From Ezakiella sp. (GTDB lineage: Bacteria; Bacillota; Clostridia; Tissierellales; Peptoniphilaceae), in contig JALEOH010000030.1 in assembly GCA_022766605.1 (NCBI GenBank), forward strand, positions 145,093-209,092: a stretch of DNA of 64,000 nt, written 5' to 3'. Made by a program: the position numbers and the translations under genes. Every line of letters begins with the position of its first letter. The first letter of the stretch is position 1. The notes under the pieces are model-generated. The model did not search any database. It saw nothing but the letters and a program-made list of their open reading frames with translations, and had not been told where the DNA came from. Shown here piece after piece: positions 44,018-53,977 of this stretch.

Positions 44018-45406
44018 ATGTATAGATTAATCCCTAAAATGGATGATCTTCTTAGTAATGAAGATATAAAAGCATTGGAAATGGAGTATCCAGTTGGTTT
44101 AGTGCGTGATTTTATTAATCTGGAGCTTCAAAATATTAGATCGAGCATAAAAGATGGGAAAAATAAAGAATTTATTTTAGCTAAAATAGAAAATATTCCA
44201 AATGAAGTGAGGAATAATTTGGCTAATTATTTAAAACCACAATTAAAAAGAGTTGTAAATGCAACTGGAACTGTTATTCATACCAATCTTGGTCGCTCGC
44301 TTATCAATGAAGAGATGGCAGAAGAAATGGTAGATATTTTGGTGCATTATTCCAATTTAGAATATGATTTAGAAAAAGGAGTAAGAGGATCAAGATATCA
44401 GCATATAGAAGAACTTATAAAGGATATCACAGGGGCTGAGGCCGCGCTTGTAGTTAATAACAATGCGGCGGCAGTTTTATTAGTACTATCCACCTTTGCT
44501 GAAGGTGGGGAGGCAATAATAAGCCGTGGAGAATTGATAGAGATAGGAGGCAGCTTTAGAATTCCCGATGTAATGGAATACAGTGGTTGCACTCTTCATG
44601 AGGTTGGGACTACCAATAAAACTCATCTTAAAGACTATGAAAATGCAATCAATGAAAATACTAAAGTAATGCTCAAGGTGCACACTTCAAATTACAAAGT
44701 GGTTGGATTTACGGATGCAGTTAGCAATACTGAGCTTAAAGAGCTTTCTGTTAAAACGGGAGTTCCACTTATCGAGGATTTAGGTAGTGGAGTACTTGTA
44801 GATTTAGAAGACTATGGACTCGATCACGAGCCAACTGTACAAGAGTCTATAAGATCTGGAATAGATATAGTTACTTTTAGTGGAGATAAATTGCTTGGTG
44901 GTCCTCAAGCTGGCATTATTATTGGTAAAAAGGAAATGATAGATAAATTAAAGAAAAATCAACTTACTCGTGCTTTGCGTGTCGACAAGATGACCTTAAA
45001 GTTACTTGAGGAAGTATTAAAAGTCTATTTTGATAAGAATAGTGTTGCAGATAAAATTCCCACTTTAAATATGATCACTAAAAAAACCGAAGATATAAAA
45101 AATCATGCACAGGAGCTTAAAGAAAAAATAGATAATTTAAATCTCAATTTTACATGCGAAATAGTTAAAGATTATTCAGAAGTTGGCGGAGGCAGTCTTC
45201 CAACTGAAAAACTAGAGACATATGTACTTGAGATAAATTCTAAAGAATTTAGTGAAGATAAGATAGACAAATTCATGCATGAATGCGAATTGCCAGTTGT
45301 AGGAAGAATTAGTGATAAAAAATATATCATCGATCCTAGGACTTTGCTTTCTGGAGATGATGATATAATAATAAACAATCTAAGAAAATTGGGTGAAAAA
45401 ATATGA
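44018..45406 (+). CDS. selA: L-seryl-tRNA(Sec) selenium transferase
   Basis: 462 aa from ATG 44018; GTG 44012 directly after the selD stop is an alternative. PLP enzyme converting Ser-tRNA(Sec) to Sec-tRNA(Sec) with selenophosphate. The pyridoxal-binding Lys is in TFSGDKLLGGPQAG. Other family segments are VINATGTVIHTNLGRS-like (read here as VNATGTVIHTNLGRSL) and EYDLEKGVRGSRYQHIE. Overlaps selB as ATGA. Confidence 0.96.
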   Translation: MYRLIPKMDDLLSNEDIKALEMEYPVGLVRDFINLELQNIRSSIKDGKNKEFILAKIENIPNEVRNNLANYLKPQLKRVVNATGTVIHTNLGRSLINEEMAEEMVDILVHYSNLEYDLEKGVRGSRYQHIEELIKDITGAEAALVVNNNAAAVLLVLSTFAEGGEAIISRGELIEIGGSFRIPDVMEYSGCTLHEVGTTNKTHLKDYENAINENTKVMLKVHTSNYKVVGFTDAVSNTELKELSVKTGVPLIEDLGSGVLVDLEDYGLDHEPTVQESIRSGIDIVTFSGDKLLGGPQAGIIIGKKEMIDKLKKNQLTRALRVDKMTLKLLEEVLKVYFDKNSVADKIPTLNMITKKTEDIKNHAQELKEKIDNLNLNFTCEIVKDYSEVGGGSLPTEKLETYVLEINSKEFSEDKIDKFMHECELPVVGRISDKKYIIDPRTLLSGDDDIIINNLRKLGEKI

Positions 45407-47274
45407 AGCATTTTATATTAGGCACTGCGGGTCATATAGACCATGGCAAGACCAGCCTTGTTCGTGCATTGACCGGAAGAGATACCGATAGACTTCAAGA
45501 GGAGCATAAAAGAGGAATCACGATTGAGTTGGGATTTACCTATTATGACGATCCAAGCGGAGTAAGGGTTGGTATAGTAGATGTACCAGGACATGAGAAA
45601 TTCGTTAAAAATATGCTTTCTGGGGTACACGGAATGGATCTTGTAATGATGGTGATCGCAGCTGACGAGGGAATAATGCCTCAGACTATTGAGCATATAA
45701 ATATCTTAAGCTTAATTGGGGTTAAAAGAGGAATAGTTGTAATCACTAAGATTGATATGGTTGATAAGGATTGGCTAGAGCTTGTGGTAAGTGATATTAA
45801 AGATCAATTAGTAGATACTTTTTTAGAGAATTCTACAATATTGATGGTTAGCTCTAAAACTGGCGAGGGAATTGATGAGTTAAAGAATTATATTTCGGAT
45901 GAAATAGAAAAAGCTGATTATACTGAGTCAAATGACCCGGGTATATTACCGGTAGATAGAGTTTTTACCTTAAAAGGCGTTGGTACAGTTGTAACTGGCA
46001 CGCAAATTGAGGGAGTTTTTAAAACTGGAGATGACATAGAAATCTTCCCATATGGCATATTAAGTAAGATTAAATCGATTCAAGTTCATGGTGAAGATGC
46101 AAGTGAAAGTCATAGTTCGCAAAGGGTTGCTTTAAATCTTACAAAAGTAAAAAAAGAGGATTTTGATAGAGGGGCTGTAATATCTACTCCATCTCATCTA
46201 CTAGTATCCAATCTAATAGATGTTAAGCTAAAAGTATTAAAGGATTCAAATTTTTCTATAAAAAATAAATCTAGAGTTCGCTTTCATGTAGCAAGCAAAG
46301 AAACTTTTGTGCGCGTTAATCTTCTTGATAGAGATGAATTATTGCCTGGTGAGGAATGCTATTGTCAGCTAAAACTTGAGGAAAATATCGTCGCAAGACG
46401 TAAGGATAAATTTATTGTTAGATTTTTTAGTCCAATAATAACTATTGGCGGCGGGGAAATAATTGAGATAAATCCCAATCGTAAAAAGAGATTTAGAGAA
46501 GATGCTCTTGCTCTCATAGAGTTAAAAGACAATGACGATCTATCAAAAGCAATAATTGGGCTATTAAAAGAACACCATGGCGAGATGAATATAGATAAAC
46601 TATCCAAGAGCTTAAATAAGGATATAAATGCTCTAGAATCATATATCGAAGAACTTGAGGATAATGCTATATTGGTAAGAATAAATGATATCTTAGTTTT
46701 AAGGGAATTGATAGATAGGCTTACAAACGATATAACCAATTATCTTAAGGCTTATCATAAAGAAAATCCTCTAAGACTTGGAGTGCCAGTTGAAGAGATT
46801 AGATCTAAATTTTTAAATAATATTTCTACAAAGGAACAAGATCCTCTTTTGACCTTAATTGTAAATGAAGGCGAGATAGATTTTAATGGGGATTATTTAA
46901 AATTATCTAGCTATATAAGAGAATATAGCGTGGAGCAGTTAAAAAAGATCGAAGAGATTAAAAAGCTACTTTCTAGTGAGTTTAGAACATTTAAAAAATC
47001 TGAATTGGATAGCGATGGTGAACTTGTAAGCGCTCTTATATCAGATAAATTATTAATAGATATCGGTGGAGAGTTAATGCTATATGATACTTTCTTAAAA
47101 GCGCAAGATATACTTCTTGGTGCATTTAAAGAAAAGGATACCATTAATGCTAAAGATTATAGAGATTTACTAAATACTAATAGAAAAACAGCCGTCGGTC
47201 TGTTAGAATATTTTGATGCAAAAAAAATTACAAAGCGCGTTGGCGATGAACGTACTTTGATTAGAAGGAGTTAA
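45403..47274 (+). CDS. selB: Selenocysteine-specific elongation factor SelB
   Basis: 623 aa. GTPase that delivers Sec-tRNA(Sec) to UGA codons linked to a SECIS. G1 is [13 protein letters not shown] at the N-terminus, followed by [18 protein letters not shown] and TKIDM. After the EF-Tu-like domains, the C-terminal half (about 370-623) is a series of winged-helix domains for the mRNA hairpin. Its presence with SelA and SelD makes the pathway complete except for the tRNA gene selC, which is not in this window. Confidence 0.96.
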   Translation: MKHFILGTAGHIDHGKTSLVRALTGRDTDRLQEEHKRGITIELGFTYYDDPSGVRVGIVDVPGHEKFVKNMLSGVHGMDLVMMVIAADEGIMPQTIEHINILSLIGVKRGIVVITKIDMVDKDWLELVVSDIKDQLVDTFLENSTILMVSSKTGEGIDELKNYISDEIEKADYTESNDPGILPVDRVFTLKGVGTVVTGTQIEGVFKTGDDIEIFPYGILSKIKSIQVHGEDASESHSSQRVALNLTKVKKEDFDRGAVISTPSHLLVSNLIDVKLKVLKDSNFSIKNKSRVRFHVASKETFVRVNLLDRDELLPGEECYCQLKLEENIVARRKDKFIVRFFSPIITIGGGEIIEINPNRKKRFREDALALIELKDNDDLSKAIIGLLKEHHGEMNIDKLSKSLNKDINALESYIEELEDNAILVRINDILVLRELIDRLTNDITNYLKAYHKENPLRLGVPVEEIRSKFLNNISTKEQDPLLTLIVNEGEIDFNGDYLKLSSYIREYSVEQLKKIEEIKKLLSSEFRTFKKSELDSDGELVSALISDKLLIDIGGELMLYDTFLKAQDILLGAFKEKDTINAKDYRDLLNTNRKTAVGLLEYFDAKKITKRVGDERTLIRRS

Positions 47275-47275
47275 A

Positions 47276-47977
47276 ATGAAAGTTTTAATATTGGATAAAG
47301 ACAATATAAGCAGTTCAAATATTAAATACTCGTTGGAACAAGAGGATTATCAAGTTGAAATTGCTCGCTCTTTTAGTGATTCAATAGCTAAATTAAAGAA
47401 AACTGAATATGATATGATGTTACTAGATACGGATGTGGATGAGAAAAATGGAGTATCCATTATTCAAAGGCTAAGAAAGCATTCTAATGTGCCACTAATT
47501 GTAACATCCTCTACACAGGAGCCAATAAATAGAATACTTGCACTTGAATACGGTGCAGATGATTATTTGGAAAAACCATTTAATATACTTGAATTAAAAG
47601 TTAGAATTAAAGCCATTTTAAGAAGAATTAAAAATGTAGAATATGAGCATGATCGTGAAATAACTTTTGGAGATTATAGGCTTAAGACAATTGGTCGCAT
47701 ACTAATTAGAGGCAATGAGGTTGTAAATCTCACTGGAAAGGAATTTGATCTATTATATGTATTAGCATCTAATCCTGGCAAAGTCTATTCAAGAGAAGAT
47801 CTAATGACAGAAGTTTGGGGCTATCAATACTTTGGAGATTTAAGAAGCATTGATGTGCACATAAGACGCCTTCGTGGTAAATTAGAAGCCAGCGGAGGGG
47901 GATCTAATTTCATTTTAACTAAATGGGGAATAGGATATTATTTTAATGAAAAAATTGATGATGCATATGAAGGTTAG
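47276..47977 (+). CDS. OmpR/PhoP-family response regulator, no adjacent kinase
   Basis: 233 aa. N-terminal receiver domain: acidic pair in LDKDN, probable phospho-Asp in MMLLDTDVD (about residue 51), Thr/Ser switch in IVTSST and Lys in LEKPF. C-terminal winged helix (about 130-230): LTGKEFDLLYVLASNPGKV, IDVHIRRLRGKL, GIGYYF. Starts one base after selB behind AAGGAG and overlaps the next gene by 32 nt. No histidine kinase lies nearby. Confidence 0.92.
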   Translation: MKVLILDKDNISSSNIKYSLEQEDYQVEIARSFSDSIAKLKKTEYDMMLLDTDVDEKNGVSIIQRLRKHSNVPLIVTSSTQEPINRILALEYGADDYLEKPFNILELKVRIKAILRRIKNVEYEHDREITFGDYRLKTIGRILIRGNEVVNLTGKEFDLLYVLASNPGKVYSREDLMTEVWGYQYFGDLRSIDVHIRRLRGKLEASGGGSNFILTKWGIGYYFNEKIDDAYEG

Positions 47978-49916
47978 CTCAATCTCATTAATCTTAGTAT
48001 TTTTAATTTTATCTACGAGCATTGTAAATGCAAGTCAATATACTAAATATGATGAGCTTTTACCAACTAAAATAAATAATAAATATAGCAATATCGCCAA
48101 GGGGAAAAATATTATTTTATTAGAAGTTGAAGGGCTTCAAAATATATTCATCAACGAAAAATATAATGAAGTGGAAATAATGCCAAATATAAATAAATTG
48201 ATAAAATCAAAGGGATCGATATACTTTTCTCAATTTTATAATAATAGCAATGTTAACGATATGCGGACATTATATAATACTATTACGAGCAATTATAATT
48301 TTTCTTATGGAAATTCCTTTGATAGGATTGGGGATAATGCAATGACTCTCCCAAGGATATTTAAAGCAAATGGATATCAATCCATGATAATTGAATCGGG
48401 AAGACTTCAGACCGACCAGGATCGACTGATATATAAAAAAATAGGATTTAATAGATATCTATCTGATGATATAGTGGATTCATATGCTTTAGCCTTTGAT
48501 AGAATACGCGAGTCGACAAATTCTCCTAATTTTATATATGCGAAATTTCATTTAAAATCTGGTATCAAAGACGATATTATTGGACTAGATTCATTAGATT
48601 CTAAAACAGCACTTGGAGTTAATTTAAAATCAATAGCACAATTTGATAGGGATTTTGGAAGATTTATAGATAAATTAAATGCTAACAAGAATATAATAAT
48701 AATCTATGGCAGTAGAGGTCTTGATTATCGTGATCCAAATGTGCTTAATTCAGTTTCAAGATATAAAGAAGCATATAATATCTTGGATATGATAAATATG
48801 CCACTTATTATTTTAAATTTAAATGATGAAAATCGACTAGATGTTGACATGCCGGCAAGCAATGTCGATATAATGCCCACCATTTTAAATATAACGGGTC
48901 TAAAGGACCAAGCAGAGCTTACTGTGGGATCTGACCTTTTATCCCTAAAAAACGACAATAGAGTCCTTTTTGAGGGGGTGTTAAAGAAAGGCTCTTATCT
49001 AGATAAAGATCATTTTGTCATGACTGATGATTATGGGAAAAATATTTTAGCATATGACAGAAATTTAAATCCAATAGATTCCACTCAATTTAAAAATGAA
49101 ATAGAGGCAAATATTAAAAAAATCGATTTATCTAATGGCTTGATGGAATTAGATATTGCAAGGCAAATTAAAAATGCAAATAAAAATAAAAAAATAATGC
49201 AAATAGATAATAGCAAGAGTATAATGCACGCTGGCGGTGAATTAAGCGGCATGACTTATACAAATATGCTCGAGGCGCTTGATGAGAATTACAAAAGAGG
49301 CAAGAGATATTTTGAAATAGATTTTGAATTTACGACGGATAATAAGCCTGTTGCAATTCACTCTTGGGATGGTTTTTTAAGTAAATTTTTTGGAGTTACA
49401 CCCAAGGATTGTCCGTTTGAGAGTGAAGAGTGTACTATTAGTTATTCATATGATGAATTTATGGCATTTGATGAGCTACATGGATATACCCAAATGGATT
49501 TGAATATACTGCTAAAATGGATAAAAACTCATAAAGATGCTTATATTATTACTGATGCTAAGTCTAATAATAACTCTCTGGCAAATATGATAAAAAATAC
49601 TGCACCCGAGTTAATGGATAGAATTATTATTCAAATTTATAATAGATCTGAATATCCAGAAATTAAAAATCTCGGTTTTGATAAGATAATCTATACTCTT
49701 TATCGCTCGACCGATAGTGAGGATACTGTTTTAAATTTTGCGAAGAACAATAAGCTATATGGGGTTACCGTAGAGCATAAGAGATTTAAATCGGGTTTTG
49801 GTAATAGACTTTTAAAAGAAGGAATAGACTTATTTATTCATACAGTTAACGATATAGATGAGGCCAATAGATTGATTCAGCTTGGTGTAAAAGGAGTTTA
49901 CACAGATGTATTATAG
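47946..49916 (+). CDS. Secreted LtaS/sulfatase-like domain fused to GDPD-like domain
   Basis: 656 aa. Hydrophobic signal segment at about 9-28 (ends VNAS). Residues about 50-375 resemble the alkaline-phosphatase/LtaS fold (LLEVEGLQN, MPNINKLI, NVDIMPTILNITGL, DHFVMTDDYG), but the catalytic Thr segment GKTSD of LtaS reads NVNDM here and other metal ligands are unclear, so activity is doubtful. From about 427 a glycerophosphodiester phosphodiesterase-like domain follows: IMHAGGELSGMTYTNMLEAL, FEIDFEFTTDNKPVAIHSWD, ending GVKGVYTDVL. The pairing suggests work on lipoteichoic-acid-like glycerol phosphate. Overlaps the response regulator gene by 32 nt. Confidence 0.72.
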   Translation: MKKLMMHMKVSSISLILVFLILSTSIVNASQYTKYDELLPTKINNKYSNIAKGKNIILLEVEGLQNIFINEKYNEVEIMPNINKLIKSKGSIYFSQFYNNSNVNDMRTLYNTITSNYNFSYGNSFDRIGDNAMTLPRIFKANGYQSMIIESGRLQTDQDRLIYKKIGFNRYLSDDIVDSYALAFDRIRESTNSPNFIYAKFHLKSGIKDDIIGLDSLDSKTALGVNLKSIAQFDRDFGRFIDKLNANKNIIIIYGSRGLDYRDPNVLNSVSRYKEAYNILDMINMPLIILNLNDENRLDVDMPASNVDIMPTILNITGLKDQAELTVGSDLLSLKNDNRVLFEGVLKKGSYLDKDHFVMTDDYGKNILAYDRNLNPIDSTQFKNEIEANIKKIDLSNGLMELDIARQIKNANKNKKIMQIDNSKSIMHAGGELSGMTYTNMLEALDENYKRGKRYFEIDFEFTTDNKPVAIHSWDGFLSKFFGVTPKDCPFESEECTISYSYDEFMAFDELHGYTQMDLNILLKWIKTHKDAYIITDAKSNNNSLANMIKNTAPELMDRIIIQIYNRSEYPEIKNLGFDKIIYTLYRSTDSEDTVLNFAKNNKLYGVTVEHKRFKSGFGNRLLKEGIDLFIHTVNDIDEANRLIQLGVKGVYTDVL

Positions 49917-49959
49917 TTCTATTAATTCTGCAGTTTTTCAAAAAAATACTGTTATTTGC

Positions 49960-49988
49960 TTGTCAAAACACTATAAATATGATATAAT
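49960..49988 (+). promoter_or_regulatory. Sigma-A promoter of the nusA operon
   Basis: TTGTCA (49960-49965), 17-bp spacer, TATAAT (49983-49988). The leader is about 50 nt and carries a terminator-like hairpin before nusA. Confidence 0.8.
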
Positions 49989-50000
49989 AATATTAACAAG

Positions 50001-50026
50001 AAAGAGTGGCCAGCCACTCTTTTAAT
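50001..50026 (+). terminator. Leader hairpin (attenuator-like) upstream of nusA
   Basis: AAAGAGTGG (50001-50009) pairs perfectly with CCACTCTTT (50014-50022) around CCAG, followed by TAATT. It lies downstream of the nusA promoter and 20 nt before the start codon, so it would act on the nusA transcript itself; it may also stop reading from the gene upstream. Confidence 0.7.
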
Positions 50027-50045
50027 TATTCTAAGGGGGATGATG

Positions 50046-51293
50046 ATGGATAGAGAATTTTTAGATGCGCTTGACGAGATTGAAAGAGAGCGTGGAATTA
50101 AAAAAGAAGTCATTGTAGATTCTATATGTCAAGCTTTGGTTTCAAGTTATAAAAAGAACTATAATACTTCAAATGCAGTTAATATTGAGATTGAAATCTC
50201 AGAAATGGACGGTTCAGTTAAAGTATATAGAGTGAAAAACGTGGTTGAAAATGTTATAGACGACGCTACCGATGTAAGCATAGATATGGCGAAAGTATAT
50301 TTGGCAAATCCTCAAGTAGGAGATGTGGTTAAAATTGAAATCACTCCAAAGAATTTTGGGAGAATTGCTGCTCAAACTGCTAAGCAGGTTGTCGTTCAAA
50401 AACTAAAAGATGCTGAACGTGATGTCATTTATCATGAATATATCGATATGGAAAATGAAATAATAACTGGTCAAATAAATCGCATAAGAAATGGAAATTG
50501 CTACATTGATTTAGGAAGAATTGAAGGAGTGCTTCCATCTCAAGAGCAAAGTCCTGGAGAGACTTATGCAGTTGGAGATAAATTAAAAATGTTAATAACA
50601 GAGGTTAAAAGAACTGGCAAGGGTGCCCAAATCGTCCTTTCTAGGTCGCATCCAAATCTAGTAAGAAAGTTATTTGAATTAGAAGTCCCCGAAATAGCAG
50701 AAGGGGTTGTAGAAATATACCACATTGCAAGAGAGGCGGGTTCTAGGTCGAAGATCGCCATATTTTCACGCGATCCAGCTGTGGATCCGCTCGGGGCATG
50801 TGTTGGTTTTCATGGAACGAGAGTAAAAAATGTAGTTGATGAATTAAATGGAGAAAAAATAGATATTATAATCTGGGATAATGATATTTCTACTTTTATA
50901 AGAAATTCACTTGCTCCATCAACTGTTACAGAAGTATTTATAGATGAGGACGACAGGAGTTCTACTGTATTTGTTCCTAATGATCAACTCTCACTTGCAA
51001 TCGGCAGAGAAGGTCAAAATGCGAGATTAGCAGCAAGACTTACCAATTGGAAAATCGATATAAAAGGTGATGATGAGCTTGATAATTTTAGGGATGAGCT
51101 GGAAGAAAGTAGCTCACAATCTCATGAGATTAGCGAAGAATTGGACGAAGTTTATGATGATTATGATAACGAATTTACCGATACAAATTACTTTGATGAA
51201 GATGAATATGAATTTGACGAGATCGAGAATTACTATGGATATACTAATGACGAAGGAGAAGATGATATAGACTCATATGATGAAGAAGAATAG
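50046..51293 (+). CDS. nusA: Transcription termination/antitermination factor NusA
   Basis: 415 aa from the third of three in-frame ATGs (50040, 50043, 50046): GGGGG at 50035-50039 is well spaced only for 50046, and MDREFLDALDEIERERG matches the family start. N-terminal RNAP-binding domain (1 to about 125), S1 domain (about 130-200), KH1 and KH2 (about 200-345; IGREGQNARLAARL). The last about 65 residues are a very acidic, Asp/Glu/Tyr-rich tail, as opposed to the short ends of most Bacillota NusA. rimP, its usual upstream partner, is not here. Confidence 0.96.
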   Translation: MDREFLDALDEIERERGIKKEVIVDSICQALVSSYKKNYNTSNAVNIEIEISEMDGSVKVYRVKNVVENVIDDATDVSIDMAKVYLANPQVGDVVKIEITPKNFGRIAAQTAKQVVVQKLKDAERDVIYHEYIDMENEIITGQINRIRNGNCYIDLGRIEGVLPSQEQSPGETYAVGDKLKMLITEVKRTGKGAQIVLSRSHPNLVRKLFELEVPEIAEGVVEIYHIAREAGSRSKIAIFSRDPAVDPLGACVGFHGTRVKNVVDELNGEKIDIIIWDNDISTFIRNSLAPSTVTEVFIDEDDRSSTVFVPNDQLSLAIGREGQNARLAARLTNWKIDIKGDDELDNFRDELEESSSQSHEISEELDEVYDDYDNEFTDTNYFDEDEYEFDEIENYYGYTNDEGEDDIDSYDEEE

Positions 51294-51558
51294 AGAAGTC
51301 TTAAGAACATGTGTAATTTGTCGTAAACAATTTGAAAAGAAAGATCTTATAAGGCTGGTTAGAACAAATGACAATTCTATCGTAGTTGATCCAACTTTTA
51401 AAATGAATGGACGCGGAGCATATGTATCAAAGGACATTAAATGCATTGAGAATAATAAACTAAAACAAAAGCTACAGCAGTCTTTTAAGATAAGCATTAG
51501 TGATGAGGACTTTGAAGCTTTGTTAACAGAGATAAGGGAAGGAGTACAGTGTGACTAA
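51277..51558 (+). CDS. rnpM: RNase P modulator RnpM (YlxR family)
   Basis: 93 aa. Small RNA-binding protein of the YlxR/DUF448 family, regulator of RNase P in B. subtilis. Motifs: [20 protein letters not shown] and [16 protein letters not shown]. Overlaps nusA by 17 nt. ylxQ, which often follows, is absent, and infB starts 8 nt before the stop of this gene. Confidence 0.92.
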   Translation: MMKKNREVLRTCVICRKQFEKKDLIRLVRTNDNSIVVDPTFKMNGRGAYVSKDIKCIENNKLKQKLQQSFKISISDEDFEALLTEIREGVQCD

Positions 51559-53977
51559 AGTGAGAATATATGAAATAGCCAAGGAGTTAAATATTTCTAG
51601 CAAAGATATGATCAATATGCTTTCGGCTTTGAATATCGAGGCAAAATCCCATATGGAGAGCATCGATGAAAGATTGGCAAAGAAAGTGGTAGAACAAGTG
51701 GAACTTGCTAGAAAAAAAGTTTATGAAAAGAGGCTAGAAGAACAACGTCAAAAGCAAAAAAAATCCAATCAAGATAATCGCAACAACGATAGATCTAGAC
51801 GTAATGACAGAGGTCAAAGAGATCGCAACCGTGATGAGCGCGATAGAGATCGCAATCGTGACAACCGTGACAATAGAGACAATCGTGACTATAAAGATCG
51901 CAATCGCAATAATACTCGCGATTTTAATAAAAACAGTCCAAATGATAAGAGAAATTTCTATAAAAAAGATGAGGACGATAATAATTCTAGAAATAATCAT
52001 AAGAAGGTCAACAAGCCACGCAAGAATAACGATGAAGAGGTCTTTATTCCTGCCGAAAAACCAAAGATTAATTTAAATAATAAATCTAGAAAACGCGATG
52101 ATTATAAAGATAAGCGATTTGAAGACGAAAATATAGATTTCTTCGAAAAAACAAGGCAACAAACTAGAAAAAAGAAAAAACAACAAAAGAAAGAAGGCAA
52201 CGAAATCAGAATAAAAGAAGGCGAAATTGTTGAAATCCCTGAATTAATCACCGTTGGTGACTTTGCAGAATTGATTAATACTCCCATTAATCTGGTTATG
52301 GGAAAATTGATTTCGCTTGGAATGATGGTAACTCAAAATGAAAATATCGATTACGACACTGCTGAATTAATTGCTGGAGAGTTTGATATAGAAGTCTCAA
52401 GAGAATTAAGCAACGAGGAAGTGATCTTAGATGAATTCGACCTTGACTTTGAGGATGATGAGGATGATCTAATGCCACGTCCGCCAGTAGTTACTGTTAT
52501 GGGGCATGTTGACCATGGTAAGACAAGCCTATTAGATGCAATTAGATCTACTCGCGTTCAAAAGACTGAAGCCGGCGGCATTACTCAGCACATTGGGGCT
52601 TATACTGTTGAGATCAAAGGTAAACCAATTGTATTTTTAGATACTCCAGGGCATGAGGCATTTACTGCAATGAGAGCAAGAGGAGCTCAGGTTACTGATA
52701 TTTCCATTCTAGTAGTTGCGGCAGATGATGGAGTCATGCCTCAAACAATTGAAGCTATTAACCACTCTAAGGCAGCTGGAGTTCCAATTATAGTTGCAAT
52801 TAATAAGATTGATAAAGACGGAGCAAATGTAGATAGAATTAAGCAAGAGCTTCTTGAACAAGGACTTACGCCAGAAGATTGGGGAGGTAGCACTATTTGT
52901 GTTCCAGTAAGTGCTAAGCAAAATAAAGGCATAGATGAACTTTTAGAGATGGTTATACTAGTTGCAGAAATGGAAGAGTTAAAGGCAAATCCTGATAGAT
53001 TAGCTGTCGGAACTATTGTAGAAGCAGAACTTGACAAGGGTAGAGGTCCTGTTGCAACAGTACTCGTCCAAAAGGGAACGCTTCGCGTTGGAGATGAAAT
53101 TGTATCTGGAATTGCTTCAGGACGTGTTAGAGCTATGTTCGATGACAACAATGCAAGTATTAAATCGGCAGGCCCAAGTACTCCAGTAGTAGTTTTAGGC
53201 TTATCAGATGTACCGGATTCTGGAGATCTAATATATGCTTGTGAAGACGAAAAGACTGCAAGAGCAATTGCTGAGAGAAAAAGAGAAATCATTCGCGCCG
53301 AAGAGCTACAAGATAAAACCAAAGTCAGTCTGGATTATCTATATGATCAAATTAAAGCTGGTGAGTTAAAAGATTTAAATATCATTATTAAAGCTGACGT
53401 TCGTGGTTCGGTTGAAGCTCTTAGCTCCTCTTTGACCAAGATATCAAATGATGAAGTTAGAATAAATATCATTCACACAGGAGTAGGTGGTATTGTTGAA
53501 AGCGACGTAATGCTTGCAGAAGCTTCCAATGCTGTAATTATTGGATTTAATGTAAGACCTAATCTTCCAGCAATTGGAATGGCTGAGGAAAAGAAAGTCG
53601 ATATTAGAACTTACAAGGTTATATATGAAGCAATAGAAGATGTTGAAGCGGCCGTAAAAGGAATGCTAAAACCAGATATAAAAGAAGTTATGCTTGGTCG
53701 TGCTGAAGTTCGTGAGACATTTAAATTACCAAATAATACTATTATTGCTGGAGTTTATATCCAAAATGGCAAGATTACAAGATCTGCTAAAGTTAGAATA
53801 TTGCGTGAAGATGTTATGATTTTTGATGGAAATATCGGATCATTAAGGAGATTTAAAGACGATGTTCGTGAAGTACAATCTGGTTATGAGGCAGGCATGA
53901 GCATTGAAAATTATAATGACATTAAAATCGGCGACGTATTTGAAGCCTATGAAATGGTAGAGGTTGCCAATGATTAA
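51551..53977 (+). CDS. infB: Translation initiation factor IF-2
   Basis: 808 aa, GTG start behind GGAAGGAG. N-terminal IF2_N domain (1 to about 55), then a low-complexity, highly charged segment (about 60-220) with many Arg-Asp-Asn repeats, a second IF2_N-like domain (about 225-280), the GTPase domain with [10 protein letters not shown] at about 318 and [16 protein letters not shown], and domains II-IV including the initiator tRNA-binding end. Overlaps both neighbours' ends, giving a coupled translation operon. Confidence 0.97.
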   Translation: MTKVRIYEIAKELNISSKDMINMLSALNIEAKSHMESIDERLAKKVVEQVELARKKVYEKRLEEQRQKQKKSNQDNRNNDRSRRNDRGQRDRNRDERDRDRNRDNRDNRDNRDYKDRNRNNTRDFNKNSPNDKRNFYKKDEDDNNSRNNHKKVNKPRKNNDEEVFIPAEKPKINLNNKSRKRDDYKDKRFEDENIDFFEKTRQQTRKKKKQQKKEGNEIRIKEGEIVEIPELITVGDFAELINTPINLVMGKLISLGMMVTQNENIDYDTAELIAGEFDIEVSRELSNEEVILDEFDLDFEDDEDDLMPRPPVVTVMGHVDHGKTSLLDAIRSTRVQKTEAGGITQHIGAYTVEIKGKPIVFLDTPGHEAFTAMRARGAQVTDISILVVAADDGVMPQTIEAINHSKAAGVPIIVAINKIDKDGANVDRIKQELLEQGLTPEDWGGSTICVPVSAKQNKGIDELLEMVILVAEMEELKANPDRLAVGTIVEAELDKGRGPVATVLVQKGTLRVGDEIVSGIASGRVRAMFDDNNASIKSAGPSTPVVVLGLSDVPDSGDLIYACEDEKTARAIAERKREIIRAEELQDKTKVSLDYLYDQIKAGELKDLNIIIKADVRGSVEALSSSLTKISNDEVRINIIHTGVGGIVESDVMLAEASNAVIIGFNVRPNLPAIGMAEEKKVDIRTYKVIYEAIEDVEAAVKGMLKPDIKEVMLGRAEVRETFKLPNNTIIAGVYIQNGKITRSAKVRILREDVMIFDGNIGSLRRFKDDVREVQSGYEAGMSIENYNDIKIGDVFEAYEMVEVAND

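Noticed and set aside
47270..47280. Possible tRNA-Sec gene (selC) next to selB
   Set aside because: The next coding sequence starts one base after selB; there is no room and no cloverleaf. No tRNA was found in any gap of the window.
47946..47977. Frameshift joining the response regulator and the LtaS-like protein
   Set aside because: Both proteins are complete: the regulator ends normally after its winged helix and the next protein begins with a signal segment. A simple overlap is enough.
51840..51900. CRISPR-like direct repeats
   Set aside because: The short repeats are in-frame codons of the IF-2 linker, without unique spacers of regular size.
51804..52076. Plus-strand Ile/Thr/Val-rich open frame within infB
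   Set aside because: It is the shifted reading of the Arg-Asp-Asn repeat block; composition explained by the repeat.
52741..53322. Minus-strand open frame of 193 codons inside infB
   Set aside because: Antisense to the conserved GTPase and domain II region of IF-2; Ser/Pro/Ala-rich composition typical of a shadow frame.
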